This document shows, piece by piece, positions 36,241-46,698 of a stretch of DNA of 64,000 nt. The DNA is from Cycas panzhihuaensis (lineage: Eukaryota; Cycadophyta): assembly GCA_023213395.1 (NCBI GenBank), contig CM041465.1, positions 240,071,741-240,135,740 on the forward strand, read 5' to 3'. The notes under the pieces were generated by a model. That model saw only the letters and a program-made list of their open reading frames with translations. It was not told the origin of the DNA and ran no database searches. A program made the translations under genes and the position numbers. The number at the start of each line of letters is the position of its first letter. Positions within the stretch are counted from its first letter, which is position 1.

Positions 36241-36640
36241 GGTTAGTGAGGTGGTCAACCAGGGAGAGGCTCCCAAAGGACAAATTTCATTCACTCTTTA
36301 TAGATGAATTTAAGTTGGCCCTATATAGAGGAATAAATAACCCCTATTTAGTCGAGCCATGGATGTCCAACAAAAGTTTGTAGTCTACATCTATTATAAG
36401 GACTACAATATCTATTTGGATGGTTTGGATCAATACCATTCCCAAGGGTGCCTTCTTACTATCATTGTAGCCTTAATACCTCTATGGGACTAGTTTAAGG
36501 GCCCCTATCCCTAGCTCCTCCACCATGCATACAGGCATGCCATTAACTTAGGAACTACTATCTATGTCAATCCTATTCAAAGTAAAGTTTGGGGTGTCTA
36601 TAGTAATAGTGAAAGGGTAGTGCCATTAACATTCCCTTTC
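36241..36640 (-). pseudogene. Element B protease fragment
   Basis: The - strand translation keeps MPVCMVEELG and a VDYKLLL block, which align with C's PRO (MPLCIMQELD, IEYNLLLG). The active-site loop reads IDSSSLVNG, preserving an Asp. Stops interrupt the frame. Confidence 0.65.
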
Positions 36641-38556
36641 ACTAGCGGAAGGAAGGTCTCTATGGTGAAAAGTAATGAGGGGTGCCCTACTTGAGGTATT
36701 ACCTACTAAGTGAACTTAGACATTATTTTGGACTAAAGCCTCAAAGAGGAGGGATCATTACTCAAGGAAATTATACAGAACATCCATCATAGACATACCT
36801 GTGGCCATAGTGTAGAGCTCCTCAATGATCGAAAAGGCCTTCCCATTCGTAGTGGGTTGGGGAAGTGCTCTTTGAAAATCATAGCATCCTAGATGGATAG
36901 GGATGTTCTTAGAGACCATAAGTATCTTTGTAGGTGGATTGCCTATGGAAGGAATTTATTGCGAGGTAGAGGCTTCGGTGACCTACTTTGTGACTTAGGA
37001 CCTTGTAACAGGGTATAAGGGGGTGGTTTCAAGCATTTGAACCACTCTCTTTCCCTTATTTTTGGGTTGAGAGGATGAAGGATGTTGGGATCTGGGGCTT
37101 GGCATAGAGGATGGATCCCTTCACTGTTCCCTTTTACTTAGTCAGAAGAAGGGTTAGGGGATCGTCCCCTATTCCTCACCCTCCTATTATGAGTGGATTG
37201 ATCCTATTCCCCATGGTTAGGGAAAGGATCCCTATGAACGTGCTAGTCTAAATTGGGCTTGGAAGCCCTTTTAGGAGAGGTGTCACGATGTGGTGCAAGC
37301 TTAGGATGCTGCATTTGGCATTGTGAGTCCTCATGGAGACACCCCCCATGCATCAGACATGACTTCTTCTTAGGGAGAGGTCTTATCTTCCTTTCCTAAG
37401 AAGTTTGGGTATTCCCACCTTTAGGCGACATGGTATGGGAGGTCTGATGGATAGGTCTATATGACTCTGAGGAGGATTGGGAAGGCTAGAGCTTTATCTC
37501 CTTAATCATACATTCGAAAGAACATATAACTAAGGTCAAGGGGTCTAAAGTCCTATCAGCTCTGCTAGTAGAGGCCTTTGGGGATTATTGTTGGTTTCTT
37601 TGGTCACATGAAGAAGGGGCTACCTTGCAATATTGTGACTACCTTGGAGGCTTTTTTAGACTGACTTGGATCTCAATCACTTCTGATGCTAAGTATATAG
37701 TAATGGCAAAGTCATAAGTAGTTGCCCCCATCTTGAGGACTTCAATATGGACCTCAGGGTAAAGGGCATTAACAAAGAGGTCTCGCTTTAGTTCTTTGGA
37801 TAAAGTAGCCTTGGAGGAATGAAGGAGATAATGGAAATGCCTAAAAAGTCACGATTGAGTTAATCGTGACCTTGTTTAAGAGAAAGTAGATGTTTGACCC
37901 CACTTTAAAAGGACATGTTATGCTAAAATAGTTGAAAAATTCATCCACTAGTTATTGCAAGGTATGGATTGAGTGGGTGGGGAGGCAATAGAACCATTTC
38001 AAGGCATCTCCCTACAAGTATCTTAGGAATAATTTCATTAGAATATGATCGTAGACCCAGTAATCAGTACATGCCATGACAAAGCCTCTAACATGCTTAA
38101 TAGGGTCCTACGATGAAATGCCATTAAACTTGGGCACTTCAAAGGGATGAGGCAATGGGTTAGTCTTGAGACCCTCAACAGAAAGGGGAGTTGATCGATA
38201 GTCAATGGAGATATAGACTCCTAATTAAGCTAAGGGATCAACTTGTAGGACAAAGGGGGATGGATATAAGTAACTGCTCCCATTATATGAAGGATAAAAA
38301 GGTTGAGCATAGGGGTCATAAGGGTTCCCACCAATTTGGTGAGAAGGAGCTATCTCTATTTGTGGGTAGGTCACATAGGAAGATGGGTGAGAGGGTTTCA
38401 TCCCACCTTGATGGGGTGCCACATATATAGTAGCAACATTTGGGTAGACTCCTTAAGGGGTTAGTACATAAAAATGAGGGATAGGAGGGGGAATAGACCC
38501 CCCTTGTAAAGGAGTCATGTATGAAGTTGTATATATAGAAGATGTTGTGAGGTAAG
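36641..38556 (-). pseudogene. gag: Element B gag, cut by element C
   Basis: The zinc-knuckle-like motif CX2HX4HX4C is intact near 37,330-37,375 (CLMHGGCLHEDSQC). The gag core lies at about 38,130-37,700 (ALKWFY, LVDEFFNYF). The Pro/Tyr-rich part reaches 38,556, where element C's LTR starts. The N-terminal part and the LTR of B are not present next to it, so C interrupts the gene. Multiple stops. Confidence 0.72.
38552..38556. repeat. Left flank of element C, candidate target-site copy
   Basis: GTAAG abuts the LTR. No matching copy follows LTR2 (CCGCC instead), as expected if the right end of the insertion lies elsewhere. Unproven. Confidence 0.3.
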
Positions 38557-41161
38557 TGAAACACTTGTCACAGGGTGGTGTCCCTACATCTAGCAAAAGG
38601 GAGCAAAATGTGCAAATCCAAATTAAACTAAACAACAAGGACTTCACCTCATAGGGCATCCGTACGTAGGAGCGCAGATTTAGAACTGTAGAGGTACCTG
38701 GTTGCTTCCAAGTAACCATGCAAAGTGAGGCCTTCCTACCCCTTGGATGGCCGGGAAGAGGAGAAAGTGCCTGGCACATTGCGTCTTCTTAAAGGAATGA
38801 GAAGGCAACAAAGTAGGAGGGCAAGTAAAATAGCATCTAGGCATAGGCTAGAAGGGGGTACAACACGGGTAGCTCTAACACGATGTAAACAATCTAGCTA
38901 TGCTAAGCTAACCGATGGATAAAACAATGTAAAGCAAACATATATTCCTTTTTCCCTTTTTAATTCTTTACACGTTCCTAACTATACAAGCATGTGCATA
39001 AAAGACAACAGCATAAAAGAGATATGTAGGGAATAACAAGAGTACTTGGATCCGGCATCCGAGTGGAGTGCTGCTTGTCCCTTTAGTTCCCGCTCTTTTC
39101 TGCTCTGCTCATTGCACATGCGATGTCGGTCGGCGATAGTTACCGTAAGCAACCGATGAGGGGCTAACTTACCTCCCCTTAAATATGCAAAAATAGAAAG
39201 CGGTAAAGAAGCAAAAAATGGGAAATAACAAGAAATGCACTAAATGTAGAACCAACCTGCAATAGGTTTCATTCCACGTGCAGCTCCACCAATGTGAGAT
39301 CTTGCAAGCAAGTTAGGCGAGTACCTCCCTCTCGGAAGAGGGGCCACAAAGTAGGCCAAGTATAGATGCTAGACTCAAATAGAACTGCATAAATCTACGC
39401 TAAGCATCAATATATGATAATGTAAAGTAACAATATGTAACAAAATCTCCTGCCAACGTACACCATAAGCAACACCCAAAAAAGAGAAGAGTATAGCCTC
39501 AAAATGGCTAACTCACCTACAAAGAATCTCCACAGAACTCAGAAAGGGGAAACGGGCTCACAACAAGGTCACGGGACAACAAATAGTGAGAAAGAAGAGA
39601 GTAATGGAAAGGTATGCAAACGCCTAAGGAATGAGATGCTACGAACAGTAAATCGTTGAGTTGGGTGAATGGAAAACTATTAACCGGCAAGGAAAGGGTT
39701 TGGGGCTTATGTAGGGCCCAAAACTGATGGGTGGAAATCTAGAAGTAGTGTGGCAAGGGGTTGCCAATGCTAGTTTTAGCTCTGAAACTAGATTCCCAAA
39801 TCCCCTTAACCCGATTCCTAGGAAGGTACTAAAGATAAAGGGAATGAGAACAAGGGACGGAACCCTTGGGTAGAAGGAAAGCAAGGGGGACAGAACCCCA
39901 CCTTCCTCCCTTAAATCCTCTTTGTGTTACCCCTTTGCAACAGCCACCTAAGGAGGGATTGATTAGGATGATTGGAAGAAGTAATAATATCTTAAAAAAA
40001 TAAGGAAGTGATGCTAATTAAGCACAATAACATGAAGGTACATAGACTAAAAGTTTATTCACCAAAACATGAAGAAACCATAAAAATTACAAAGTAGAAG
40101 TAGAGAGTACCTTGTTGTGGAAGAACCAAACATAAATTTTCTGTTAAAAATAGAAGAGATAACTAGCATTAGGTGGACAATAGTGGCAGGTTTTTTGCAA
40201 AGAGAGCAGTGTGAAAATGTCCTTGTAAGTTTGGGGCCTTGGAAGTTGGTCCTTTTGGAGAGATTTTGGTAGTAATCCTTCTTGAAGCCTTGGTTACCTA
40301 CAAGAAGATGTAAAGCCTGCTACTTGGAGCTATAGGGGGTAGTAATGGTCCCTAAAATCCAGCTTGCAGCAGTGTATCCTTCCTTGTAGCAGGTTTTTAT
40401 GAATGTAGTGTATGTTTTCTATGTAAATTAAGTAAAAAGTTAGAAAAATGGGCAAAAGATCCTAAAATGAAAAGCAAAAACTCCCTTTATCCCCTGTCCT
40501 TTGTAGGTGAACGTTGGGGATGCCAGGGCGATGCGAATTGATAGGCGCCACGAGGCAATTCTGCGAAAAAAGCAAAAACTATCGCGTGGTTCTCTTTTTT
40601 GAAATTCAAATAGTCGTACCGCGGTAAACTTGGTGGTACTGTGGCAAAGACCATGATCGCTAAGTTTCTGAGTAATGCATCGACAAGAAAAAAAAGCAGA
40701 AATAAAGGTTTTGGAGTTATTACTAAGGGTAAATTAAGCCTGAAACAACTGGGGGGAAATACCCAGATGATGGGCAAGTAGCCAAAACAGTAAAATGGGT
40801 CTGAACTAAGGAATTGATCAGACTTAGAGGAGACCACAACATGAGAAAAATGTCATAACATTGGAAAACATGACTGGCTGAAATATCCCGAGAGGTCATG
40901 GAGATGGAGTGGGCAGCTGTGCGTCATATGGGGTGTAGCATTCACTGAGGAATGCTCCCATTGTAAGTCGTCATAGGCTGATAGTATGCTGTAAGCACAT
41001 GCAATATGATCAAGCAGAGAAGCAATGCATGTAGGTAGGCATATGTCAAGTAGTCTATGCTAAATAATCTCAATCAAGCATGAGTAGGGAGAAGTGAGAA
41101 CGTATACCTAAATATACCTGGGTCAATGTGTCTCGAGTCTATTCCCAGTAGTTGGGAAACA
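38557..41161 (-). repeat. LTR1: 3' LTR of element C
   Basis: On the - strand it begins TGTTTCCCAACTACTGGGAA and ends GTTTCA. It is matched by 52,384-54,979. No PBS lies on its left, where B gag begins, so it is the 3' LTR of C only. A GGTAC/AAGTTT-like cluster lies at 40,616-40,669 and a TATA-like GGGATAAAGG (- strand) near 40,490-40,500. Confidence 0.9.
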
Positions 41162-41173
41162 CTGCCCCCTTGG
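41162..41173 (-). promoter_or_regulatory. Polypurine tract (element C)
   Basis: CCAAGGGGGCAG on the - strand directly before the LTR start TGTTTCCC. Confidence 0.8.
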
Positions 41174-41243
41174 CAGTAGAGCCTCACTGCTCAGAAGCGT
41201 GATGTGATGGCGAATGCTGACAACTAAAGACATGAGTAGCACA

Positions 41244-41245
<2 letters not shown>

Positions 41246-41279
<34 letters not shown>
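41246..41279. repeat. (TA)n microsatellite in element C
   Basis: About 17 TA units between the polypurine tract and the extra RNase H. Unit D has a longer tract at the same place (55,060-55,101). Confidence 0.9.
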
Positions 41280-41281
<2 letters not shown>

Positions 41282-41540
41282 CAATAATGAATAGCATATG
41301 GACCAAGGGTGTCGGCGAGTGTCATGGTAGAACATGTAGACAAGGGAGACAGAGACGGGGACAACATAGAGGCTGCCTACGCGTCATCTAAGCATCGAGT
41401 TGCAAGTGAATAGAGAAGATGAAGGAGATGCCCCCCATTGTCGAAGTGCAACAAGTGATAGGAGGGCATCCAGCAAACTGAACAAGCACATCGAACTAAA
41501 AAGCGATCAAAGACTCAGGCACAGGCTGGCTAGTAAAGAC

Positions 41541-41963
41541 TCAAAGGTGATCGCTAAGAAGAGGGAGGCGACGCTCAAGGATGAGGCAGACGAGGCTGTC
41601 TACCTCAGCATTGAGGTCCCTAGGGATGTGTTGGATATCTACTAACGAGAAACGAGCCAGGAGGGATCTGGCAGCTGATGCGAGGGTTCTCAGGTAAGGG
41701 CATTGCACTTGGTAAACCTGGGTGAGATGGGACACCATGACCTGAGAATCATAAAGTAACATGATGGATCTGTGGTGGAAACAGAGAGCGTCAATAAGGG
41801 CTTCAATAACGGCCATGTACTCGACTTTGTTATTGGTTGCCTCGGGAAGGAAGACTCCAAAATACAGGAAGTCGTGCCCGGAGGGGCTGCGAAGAATCCA
41901 TGTAGCGGCAGAAGGTCCGAGGTTACCGTGGCTTCCACCATCGGTAAAAATGTAAAGAGGCAT
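41541..41963 (-). CDS. Element C extra (archaeal-type) RNase H, open frame
   Basis: An uninterrupted 140-codon frame beginning MPLYIFTDGGSHGN. All four expected acidic residues are visible: Asp in YIFTDGG, Glu in TNNKVEYMA, Asp in LLYDSQVM and Asp in NAEVDSLV. It hydrolyses the RNA strand of RNA-DNA hybrids; in Tat elements it is a second RNase H besides the RT-linked one. It lies next to the 3' LTR, divergent from the antisense PMD gene. A TTTAAG box is seen about 60 bp upstream (42,018-42,026), similar to TATTTAAG in A. It may be expressed separately or within pol; the sequence cannot decide. Confidence 0.85.
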   Translation of the reverse strand: MPLYIFTDGGSHGNLGPSAATWILRSPSGHDFLYFGVFLPEATNNKVEYMAVIEALIDALCFHHRSIMLLYDSQVMVSHLTQVYQVQCPYLRTLASAARSLLARFSLVDIQHIPRDLNAEVDSLVCLILERRLPLLSDHL

Positions 41964-42490
41964 GTCTAAACACTAAATCCTGGCAGTAAGTAGATAGTGA
42001 CAAGATGAAAAGAAAAACTTAAATGGCAAACAAAAGGGGGCCGCGAAGGGTAGGAGGACCTAGCAATGAGGTTACTCAAGGATGGGAGCAAGCAGTCTGA
42101 CCACCATCTGAGAACGGGCAGAGAAAAGGTGCCCTAGAGCACCAAAGGTTACTTTGTGAAGCAAAACATGCCCTTGGATGAGGGAGAATTTCCTTTGGGG
42201 ACCTCAGGAGCGAGAAAGGGCTGCGAAAATGAGTCCAGGATGGCGAAATGAGCCAAATGAGTATAAACTCAGGTATGCACCGGAGCGACACGTAAAACGA
42301 TACATAAGAGCCCTGGAGAAAAATGCAATAATGAGGCACCATAAATGCCCTCGCAAAAGAGGGAAAAAAGGGCGTTAATAGAGCACAACAGGCAATAGGG
42401 CCAGAAGGCAAAGGTGATCAGGGAAACAGGATGGTCCCAATGACTGTCGTAGAGTCAAAAATGGAGGAAGTGCCCATTGGGGCCCCCGCC
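41964..42490. other. Divergent spacer between extra RNase H and PMD gene (element C)
   Basis: Nucleotide-level match to A (27,300-27,850) and D. No recognised protein. It carries the TTTAAG box for the RNase H side and leads to the TATATGA box of the PMD side. Confidence 0.4.
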
Positions 42491-42497
42491 TATATGA
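42491..42497 (+). promoter_or_regulatory. Degenerate TATA box of the antisense PMD gene (element C)
   Basis: TATATGA in CCCGCCTATATGACG, at the position of TATATAA in A and D, 116 bp before the ATG. The distance is shorter than in A and D (167 bp) because of an internal deletion. Confidence 0.5.
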
Positions 42498-42606
42498 CGA
42501 AATCGAATGAAAACTGGATTCATTTTCACCGGCTCTCGTGCAAATCCAGAGCCATTTCCTTACGGAGCAGAGAGCTGCCCAACTTCGAAGGCACGCAAGA
42601 GAAGAG

Positions 42607-45020
42607 ATGGCGATGGCCAGGCCAGACCCAGTGAGTGGATCTCGCAAAACCCTCCCCATTTCAAAGTTTGAAAATTATTACTTTTTGAAGTTTTTTAATG
42701 CATTTTTTATGCCCCTTATAGGCAATTAGATGCCTCTCAGAGTCTGAATTAGACCCAGAAAGAGGCAGGGACCTCGGCATTAGGGAGCCTTGGTCCCAGT
42801 GGGCCCCACGGGGGACCACCACAAGAAATTTTGTGATTTTCTGGGTAGAAACCCCCTCTTTTAGGGGTCATCGTTTGTCACGGCCAAGATCACGGTCTTG
42901 TGATCATGGTCATGGATCCCACGATCAAGATGACCTGTGCTAAATTTAGCGGTACCGCTAAGTTTAGTACGATACACAGGTAAAAAACCAGAAAAAAATA
43001 AAAGAGGGACCAACCAGCGCCAAATTTTAGGCAGGAAAAGTAGAGAGATAGCCAGGAGCATAGATGACTACTAGGAGGCTGATCTTGATTAATTTTTGGT
43101 GATTATAGGCAGTTATCACGGTTGATAATCGTGAAAATGTTGGCGTAGCGATGCTGAGTTATATAGAGATGATGTCCTAAGAGGACAAGGTGACCTTGCA
43201 GAGGTGTGGCCTATACAAGGCCCTAAAGACACCTCAGTTCGTGTTAGACCAGAGACTGCTGGTGGACATCATGTCACATTGGGACCAACGGAGGCACGTT
43301 TTCTACTTGCCTCAGGTAGGCAACGTGACGGTCACACCAAGAGACATCTGGTAGATTCTGGGGGTACCAGCGGCTGGGAGGCTGGTGAGACTGGGAGCAC
43401 TGCTTAGCACTGAGGTAGCTCACAGAGAGGCAGCCCTGTTCTTCATAGGGGTTGACAGGTGGAAGCGGAGGGCAGTTCCCCTCCAGACTATACTGATGTC
43501 ACGGATTCGTCAGGTGAGGAAACTGATCATACTATGCGTTTTATTCCAGATTTCCCAAAAGTAGAACTACAGAGAGATACCAGGTGGCTGGATAGATGTA
43601 GTGCACCACTGCGAGGCAGGCGAGATGATGGATTGGGCCACCCTGGTAGTGGCGAACCTTGTCGCGCAGCTAGACACCATCTAGACGACTAGTAGAGGGG
43701 GTCTATCATACAACATGTTGTTGCAGTACTGGTTCTTCGACTATTTAATGGCAGTGGCACCAGCGGAGGGACCATACCCCATAGTAGAGTAGGCCTCGAT
43801 GGTCCACAGGTGGCAGACTCAGCTCAGAGGGATGGAGGACCAAGTTCACGTCCGATGGTTAGTAGAGGCGACATCGCTGGACCTCCTCATCCTGACAGAC
43901 TATGTAGCAGAGCCATACAGGACGGTGAGGTGGGAGAGTAATGACGAGGCAGGCAGAGCAGGAGTACCCATTGATGATGATGATGATGATGGTAATGATG
44001 ATGGGGGAAATGGGGCTGGCCCGTCACGACCTGCGAGAGAGGCAAGTCCTATAGGGATAACAGGAGGAGCAAAGGGTTTATCCAGGGCTACCGGTGGAGA
44101 GGCAGGTCCATTAAGGGCACCATATGAGAGCAGGGGGCCAATGACTAGGGACTCCAGGCTACGGATCGTGACGAGATCCAGAGAGGCATGAGTCGAGCCA
44201 GTCCTTGTGAGGAGAGAGGTTGAGGCAGAGGAGGTACTCAAGGATGAGGTACCTGCAGTTGGTGGAGAGCCAGGAGGAGATGATGTCACGCGAGCAGAGG
44301 AGCCAGTAGCCATGGCAGGTGAGGTCTAACCATCTTCTTAGTCATTTGACATCTAGGTAGATGCTTGATTTGATTTTGATCATGGTATGTAGTGGGATAT
44401 TCACTAACACACGACATGTTGCATTAGTAGGTACTACAGAGATCAGACAGCTAGTAGAGGCTATGGTAAGGGAGATGTTCCCTCAGGTATACGCAGAGGG
44501 GCAATCGCCCATCCTAGTAGAGGATGCGCCTAGGTCGGCAGGTGCCCATATGGAGGCATTCACTCCACTGGTGAGGGTGAGAGACATCTGGGTTACAGAG
44601 TCCCATGAGCATATGGCATTCAGGGGATAGCTGCAACAAGAGCTGGACGAGGCCAGAGGCGAGCGAGATGAGCTACGTAGATGGGTCCAGGCCCTAGAGG
44701 CTTAGGGTAGAGTAGGTGGAGATACCGAGAGTAGGGTCTAGATAGTGGTACTCGAGGAGTGTCTTAGAGTGACAGAGGAGGGACTCCGAGGGGAGAGGGA
44801 TCGTATCCAGGCCCGATACGATCAGCTGGTGGCCCAGATAGCGTCGAGGTCTAGCAGGAGTAGGACATATACCCACACAGTAGCTACGACCCTGAGACAA
44901 CCATGGGATGAGGGGAGCGAGGCAGGTAGCTCATGAAGGCCCAAGAGGAGCCTCGGAGGGATGTGGTCCCTAGGAGAGGGATCACACAGACTGGGAGATG
45001 GTACCCCAGGAGTGGGGTAG
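42607..45020 (+). pseudogene. Element C antisense spliced PMD gene
   Basis: Exon 1 is 42,607-42,630 (ATGGCGATGGCC, 8 codons, donor GTGAGTGG). Exon 2 is 43,109-44,318 (acceptor GATTATAG). Intron 2 is 44,319-44,430 (GTGAGG...TTAGTAG), and exon 3 is 44,431 to about 45,020. Phases agree with A. The PMD lies at about 43,200-43,740 (LLVDIMSHWDQRRHVFYLP, LGVPAAG, QISQK). An Asp run (DDDDDDGNDDGG) follows near 43,970-44,010, then Ser/Arg/Ala/Gly repeats (SRATGGEAG). Exon 3 is Glu/Arg-rich with leucines at coiled-coil-like spacing (44,640-44,840). Stops sit mostly at former Trp, Gln or Arg codons. Candidate role: a nuclear factor opposing host silencing, which is inference. Confidence 0.75.
42940..42967. 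promoter_or_regulatory. 28-bp GGTACC palindrome in intron 1 (element C)
   Basis: Centred on TTTAGCGGTACCGCTAAG with arms CTAAA and TTTAG; 13 of 14 base pairs match, and the exception is T opposite G. Located 142 bp before exon 2. Confidence 0.75.
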
Positions 45021-45654
45021 CAGTAGTGTAGGAGATGTACATTTGACTTTGACGAGAAAGCACAGGCCTCCAGGGGGTCATATATAGGCTCATATGATTG
45101 TACCCCCCTACAAGGATACCAGCTTCCCATATATATGATGTAACATATTATTTTTGATGTATATATATACGGGGTAATTGGAACCCTATTTTGACAAGAA
45201 ATGGTGTGTATATCATGTGGTAAATAACATGTATGCTTTAGTTTGTATGTTGTAAATGTTTGTTGTAGAATGTATGTATTTCCTTCCATGTATGGCTATA
45301 TGTCTAACAGAACCACACACATCCACCGTAAGTAGAGGTGATAGAGAGGTGTGAGGTTAGAAATAGAGTGACATGCACATTTGTAAAGGAGCATAGCGGA
45401 ATATACGAAGGAAACAGCAGGCAAAGGAAAGGTGTAACGATACTCCAAGGCATCGTCCTGATTGGGGGATGCCCAGATGGGAAGACGACAGGTTCCCAAG
45501 AGGAAATGGAAACACAGGTTCCATGAGAGGAATCAGAAGGAAAAGTGAGAATCCATCTTAAATTGCCATTGTACCCATGGTTGGGAGAAATGGGAACAAT
45601 TTAAGATGGTAGTTTAGGCTCATTTCAGAGCGTGGCGAAGAGATAGCTGAAAGA
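45021..45654. other. Convergent spacer of element C
   Basis: Two blocks conserved in all units: TACAAGGATACCAGCTTCCC near 45,109-45,128 (after the PMD gene) and AGTTTAGGCTCATTTCAGAG at 45,611-45,630 (after pol). The rest is AT-rich with no gene. Confidence 0.45.
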
Positions 45655-46698
45655 TCATGCATAAAACTTCTTGAGGAACTTCCTGTTGACTGCTTTCTCA
45701 AATTCCAAGCCTTCTAGGGCAGCGATCCTGTATGTGCCATTGTTGAGGCTTTCGAGAACGATGAAGGGACCTGCCCATTTGGGCCCAAATTTGGCTAGAC
45801 GATCGTAAAGGTATTCCAGCTTGAGGACATGGTCCCCAGGGCACAAAGGACGGGCACGAAGATGTTTATCATGAGTCCTTTGTAGGTGAGTTTTCAAAGC
45901 GAGATTCACTTGGTAAGCCATTAAGCACCTCTCATCCAGGTCTTCGAGGTTTAGGAGGCAATCCTAGCGAATAGACTCCTCATTAATGAGGCCTTGAAGG
46001 GAAACCCGTAGAGAGGGGATCTCCACTTCCAGTGGGAGCACTGCCTCAGTTTCGTAGACTAACGAGAATGGAGTCATTCCAGTAGCCGTGCAGATGGAAG
46101 TGCGATAAGCCCATAGGGCGGAAGGGAGTTGGAGGTGCCAATCTCTTTGAGATTGGGCAATGATCTTTTTTAGAATGTTGATGAGCGTTTTATTGAAAGA
46201 TTCAACTTACCCATTTGCCTTGGAGTAATAAGGGGATGACATCTTATACGAGATTTTGAATTTCTCGCATAGCTCGTCCATTTCCTTATTACAGAAGGAG
46301 GTTCTATTGTCCATAATTAGGACATCTGGAATCCCAAAACGACAAGTGATATGCTAGTAGACGAAGGTGACTATCATCTTGCCAAGCGTAGTAGACAAGG
46401 GGATTGCCTCTGCCCATTTGTTGAAGCATTCAGTAGCAGTTAAGATATATTTATATTGTGCAGAAGATGGTGGCAATATAGCACTAATGAGGTCTAAGTC
46501 CCATTGAGAAAAGGGTCAGTACGACCAGTAATAACCCATGCAGAGGATCCTTTGGGCCATGGATTGGCCCCCAAAGTGGCCCCCACAGATGCCATGATGG
46601 CATTCGTGGAGTATTTGGTCTGCTTTATCAGGAGCGACGCAGTGAAGCAGGATCTCATCGAAGGATCTCTTGTACAACACTTCATCCACAAGGAAGTG
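45655..46698 (-). pseudogene. Element C integrase, zinc finger partly deleted
   Basis: On the - strand the N-terminal His pair (ECHHGICGGH) is present near 46,580-46,610. The frame then jumps from GYYWS straight to FSQWDLDLIS. About 30 codons present in A, with the Cys pair of the HHCC finger, are missing near 46,510-46,520. The core keeps the catalytic Asp (WDLDL), Asp (IMDNRTSF) and Glu (VESFNKT). Stops occur near 46,360 and 46,209. The C-terminal part (45,921-45,655) is open and ends KKFYA. Confidence 0.82.

Larger units (their letters stand above)
12411..38556 (-). mobile_element. Element B: truncated Tat-like Ty3/gypsy element interrupted by element A
   Basis: B is the host of the nested structure. 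Its antisense PMD gene lies at about 12,684-14,353 and resumes at 31,656. INT, RNase H, RT, PRO and gag follow on the - strand up to 38,556, where C's LTR begins. No LTR of B is visible at its left end; the sequence left of about 12.4 kb is unrelated. The gag-pol frame is broken by many stops and frameshifts. Its divergence from A and C suggests that B is the oldest copy. The interval given includes the inserted element A (14,354-31,655). Confidence 0.75.

Noticed and set aside
38557-41161. LTR1 as the 5' LTR of element B
   Set aside because: The sequence left of LTR1 is B gag without a primer-binding site, so LTR1 belongs to C, inserted in B.
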